DNA from: Microbacteriaceae bacterium
Lineage (GTDB): Bacteria > Actinomycetota > Actinomycetes > Actinomycetales > Microbacteriaceae
Assembly: GCA_025465035.1 (NCBI GenBank)
Contig: JAODMH010000140.1
Coordinates: 1 to 35,429, forward strand
DNA: 35,429 nucleotides
Direction of reading: 5' to 3'
The position numbers and the translations under genes are program-made. Below, in pieces: positions 33,883 through 35,429 of this stretch (its first letter is position 1; each line of letters begins with the position of its first letter). The notes under the pieces are model-generated. The model was not told where the DNA came from. It saw only the letters and a program-made list of their open reading frames with translations, and did not search any database.

Positions 33883-34877
33883 GCGCGTGGCCTCCGTGGC
33901 GGTTTTGGGCTCTCGGTGGAGGCGATCGGATTCGGCCGGGTGCGTGGCGGACGGCTGCCGCTGATGCTCTCCGCACTCTCGAATCCGCTCAGCACCACAC
34001 TGTTGAGGCTGGGGAGTTGGATGCCCATCTCGTCGAGGGTCATCTTCAGCCGGGCGCGAAGGTCCCTGGCCACGTCGTCCTTGCTCCCCGGGCGGGTCTT
34101 CATTACGAGCCGGATGACGATCGCCTCCGCCGAGATCGACTCGATTCCCCAGATCTCCGGCTTTTCGAGGATGCGGCTGCGCCATTTCGTGTTCGTGGCC
34201 ATGTCTGTCGCGGTCGCAAGCATCCGATCCTGCACCGTCTGCACGTCCGCGTCGTACGGTATCGCGAGGTCGATGATCACGCGAGACCAGCCCTGCGACA
34301 TGTTGCCGACGCGCAGAATCTCACCGTTGCGCACGTACCAGATGGTGCCATTGACATCCCGCAGCTGCGTCACCCGGATGCCGACCGACTCGACCATTCC
34401 CGTCGCGAACCCGGTGTCGACGACATCGCCGACGCCGAGCTGGTCTTCCGCGACGATGAAGAGACCGTTGAAGACGTCTTTCACGATGTTCTGAGCGCCG
34501 AAGCCGAGGCCGGCGCCGATCGCCGCGGTGATGAGCGCGAAGGAACCGATGATGTTCGCGTCGATCGTCGTGACGACGAGCAGCACGGAGACGATCACCA
34601 GCACCACGGCGACGATGTTGTTGAGCACACTGCCGAGCGTGCGGGTGCGCTGCACGAGGCGAACGGCGCTGAGGGGTGAGGCAAGCAGCGCCTGAGTGTC
34701 TTCGATGCTCTGACGCTTCTTCACGCCGTTGACGATCCGCTTGACTATCCGGTCGATGACGAAACGGAGCACGATCCGCAGGACCACCGCGATGACGATG
34801 ATCACCAGCACATGAAACGCCTTGCCGGAGAGCGAGTTGGCGTCGAAGAGGCTCTGCCAGAACGTGGTCCACGTCAT
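33879..34877 (-). CDS. MscS-family small-conductance mechanosensitive channel
   Basis: A 332-residue membrane protein with three N-terminal helices (about residues 18-45, 83-105 and 108-140). The pore helix is followed by GAGLGFGAQNIVKDVFNGLFIVAEDQLGVGDVV, the MscS core motif, then the beta-domain (GMVESVGIRVTQLRDVNGTIWYVRNGEI) and an alpha/beta cytoplasmic domain. The C-terminus ends in a Pro/Arg-rich disordered tail (about 305-332). It should release solutes on hypo-osmotic shock. GGGAG lies 10 bases before the ATG (minus strand). It is directly upstream of, and overlaps, glbO. Confidence 0.9.
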   Translation of the reverse strand: MTWTTFWQSLFDANSLSGKAFHVLVIIVIAVVLRIVLRFVIDRIVKRIVNGVKKRQSIEDTQALLASPLSAVRLVQRTRTLGSVLNNIVAVVLVIVSVLLVVTTIDANIIGSFALITAAIGAGLGFGAQNIVKDVFNGLFIVAEDQLGVGDVVDTGFATGMVESVGIRVTQLRDVNGTIWYVRNGEILRVGNMSQGWSRVIIDLAIPYDADVQTVQDRMLATATDMATNTKWRSRILEKPEIWGIESISAEAIVIRLVMKTRPGSKDDVARDLRARLKMTLDEMGIQLPSLNSVVLSGFESAESISGSRPPRTRPNPIASTESPKPPRRPRA

Positions 34878-35035
34878 CGGTTGCGTTCTCCCTTCATAGC
34901 GTTCGAGTCTATTCGGGGCACGCTGAAGGAACAGTCCGCGCCTCAGCGCAACTCATCCCAGGGGTCACAAACGCACGCTCATCGGCGCATTTGGCAGCCG
35001 ATCGTGTCCCCTCACGGGTGGCCTCGTCTGCCGAC
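34878..35035. other. Intergenic region between pepN and the mscS-like gene
   Basis: There is no gene in these 158 bases. They hold the mscS ribosome binding site near the left end. A short dyad GCCGA-CTCAG-TCGGC (35030-35044) straddles the pepN stop codon and may act as a weak transcription end. I see no convincing promoter. Confidence 0.4.
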
Positions 35036-35429
35036 TCAGTCGGCGTCTCTCGCCTGCACCCGCAGCGCGCGCTCGACGCCGGCGAGGTTCTCGGTCACCA
35101 GTCGGCGGAGCGCGGGGATGTCCGGGTTGGCGTCCAGCCACGCCTTCGTCGCGTCAACGAGAGTCTGCGAGGCCAGCGGCGACGGATACAGCCCGACGAC
35201 GATGTACTCGGCGATCTTGTATGTGCGGTTCTTCCAGATGTCGTTGATGGCCGCGAAGTACGGTTCGACGAGTGTCTCGAGCGGAGCAGGGTCGTTCGTG
35301 TGCAGATAACCGACGGTGACGTTGCGCACGATCGCGTTCGGCAGGTCGGCAGAACTCACGAGGGAGTCGAAGGCCGCACGCTTTCCCTCCGCCGTCGGGA
35401 AGGTGGCGCGAGCACGCGCCGCCGCCTGC
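35036..35429 (-). CDS. pepN: Aminopeptidase N, C-terminal part (5'-truncated by window edge)
   Basis: The last 130 residues of an M1-family aminopeptidase. The open frame continues to the window edge without a start, reading ARATFPTAEGKRAAFDSLV then SSADLPNAIVRNVTVGYLHTNDPAPLETLVEPYFAAINDIWKNRTYKIAEYIVVGLYPSPLASQTLVDATKAWLDANPDIPALRRLVTENLAGVERALRVQ. This matches the helical ERAP1-like C-terminal domain of actinobacterial PepN. The HExxH zinc site lies outside the window. The GTG at 35357-35359 is an internal codon, not a start. PepN trims N-terminal residues from peptides; pepN and glbO are also near neighbours in M. tuberculosis (Rv2467, Rv2470). Confidence 0.85.
   Translation of the reverse strand, partial: QAAARARATFPTAEGKRAAFDSLVSSADLPNAIVRNVTVGYLHTNDPAPLETLVEPYFAAINDIWKNRTYKIAEYIVVGLYPSPLASQTLVDATKAWLDANPDIPALRRLVTENLAGVERALRVQARDAD

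Noticed and set aside
35036-35359. A complete 107-residue small protein at the right edge
   Set aside because: The frame continues upstream to the window end with aminopeptidase N sequence, so this is the 3' end of pepN.
1-35429. CRISPR array, tRNA/rRNA genes, insertion sequences, phage or toxin-antitoxin genes
   Set aside because: I found no regularly spaced repeats, cloverleaf-like sequences, transposase or integrase motifs, or small paired genes of that kind anywhere in the window.

Overview
The window is GC-rich, densely packed bacterial DNA. It uses GGAG-type ribosome binding sites, many 4-base ATGA/GTGA stop-start overlaps, and strongly G/C-ended codons. It encodes a mycobacterial-type leucine catabolic gene set, an IclR-controlled histidine utilisation operon and a group II truncated haemoglobin. 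Together these suggest an actinomycete, most likely in or near the Microbacteriaceae (inference; no rRNA is present to confirm it). I see no tRNA, rRNA, CRISPR, insertion sequence or phage gene. No gene-free stretch exceeds 300 bases; the longest are 3055-3265, 6642-6843, 24616-24774 and 34878-35035.

Layout. (1) 1-3054: the 3' part of an APC amino acid permease, converging through a strong terminator on a FAD-binding dehydrogenase. (2) 3266-14962: branched-chain amino acid/leucine catabolism: bkdABC (2-oxoacid dehydrogenase E1alpha, E1beta, E2), a TetR repressor on the other strand, then accD1-accA1 (methylcrotonyl-CoA carboxylase), an acyl-CoA dehydrogenase, scoA-scoB (3-oxoacid CoA-transferase), a MaoC hydratase and a CitE-like lyase. 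Gene content matches the Mycobacterium tuberculosis Rv2495c-Rv2506 locus, rearranged and without fadD35. Read as a pathway: ketoisocaproate to isovaleryl-CoA (Bkd), to methylcrotonyl-CoA (dehydrogenase), to methylglutaconyl-CoA (carboxylase), to HMG-CoA (MaoC), to acetyl-CoA plus acetoacetate (CitE-like), to acetoacetyl-CoA (ScoAB). (3) 15008-15838: a MerR/GyrI-like regulator. (4) 15855-21966: the hut system: an IclR regulator divergent from hutH-hutU-hutG-hutI, with a near-perfect HutR-type operator between them. Histidine becomes glutamate plus formamide.

(5) 21979-33429: an unusual twelve-gene catabolic locus around a divergent GntR/FCD regulator. Leftward: gntR, an HpPgdA/cyclic-imidase-like deacetylase and an asparaginase. 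Rightward: an alpha/beta hydrolase, a complete BMP-type (nucleoside-class) ABC importer, a nucleoside hydrolase, a DUF1185 'amino acid synthesis' protein and two SDR dehydrogenases. The divergent promoters are mirror images, both apparently leaderless, with a CATGGTAC motif over each start codon. This looks like uptake and dismantling of a ribosylated or otherwise substituted cyclic amide/imide. The substrate is not identifiable from sequence, and this is the best candidate for an undescribed system.

(6) 33433-35429: housekeeping genes on the minus strand: truncated haemoglobin glbO, a MscS-type channel coupled to it, and the 3' end of aminopeptidase N running off the right edge.
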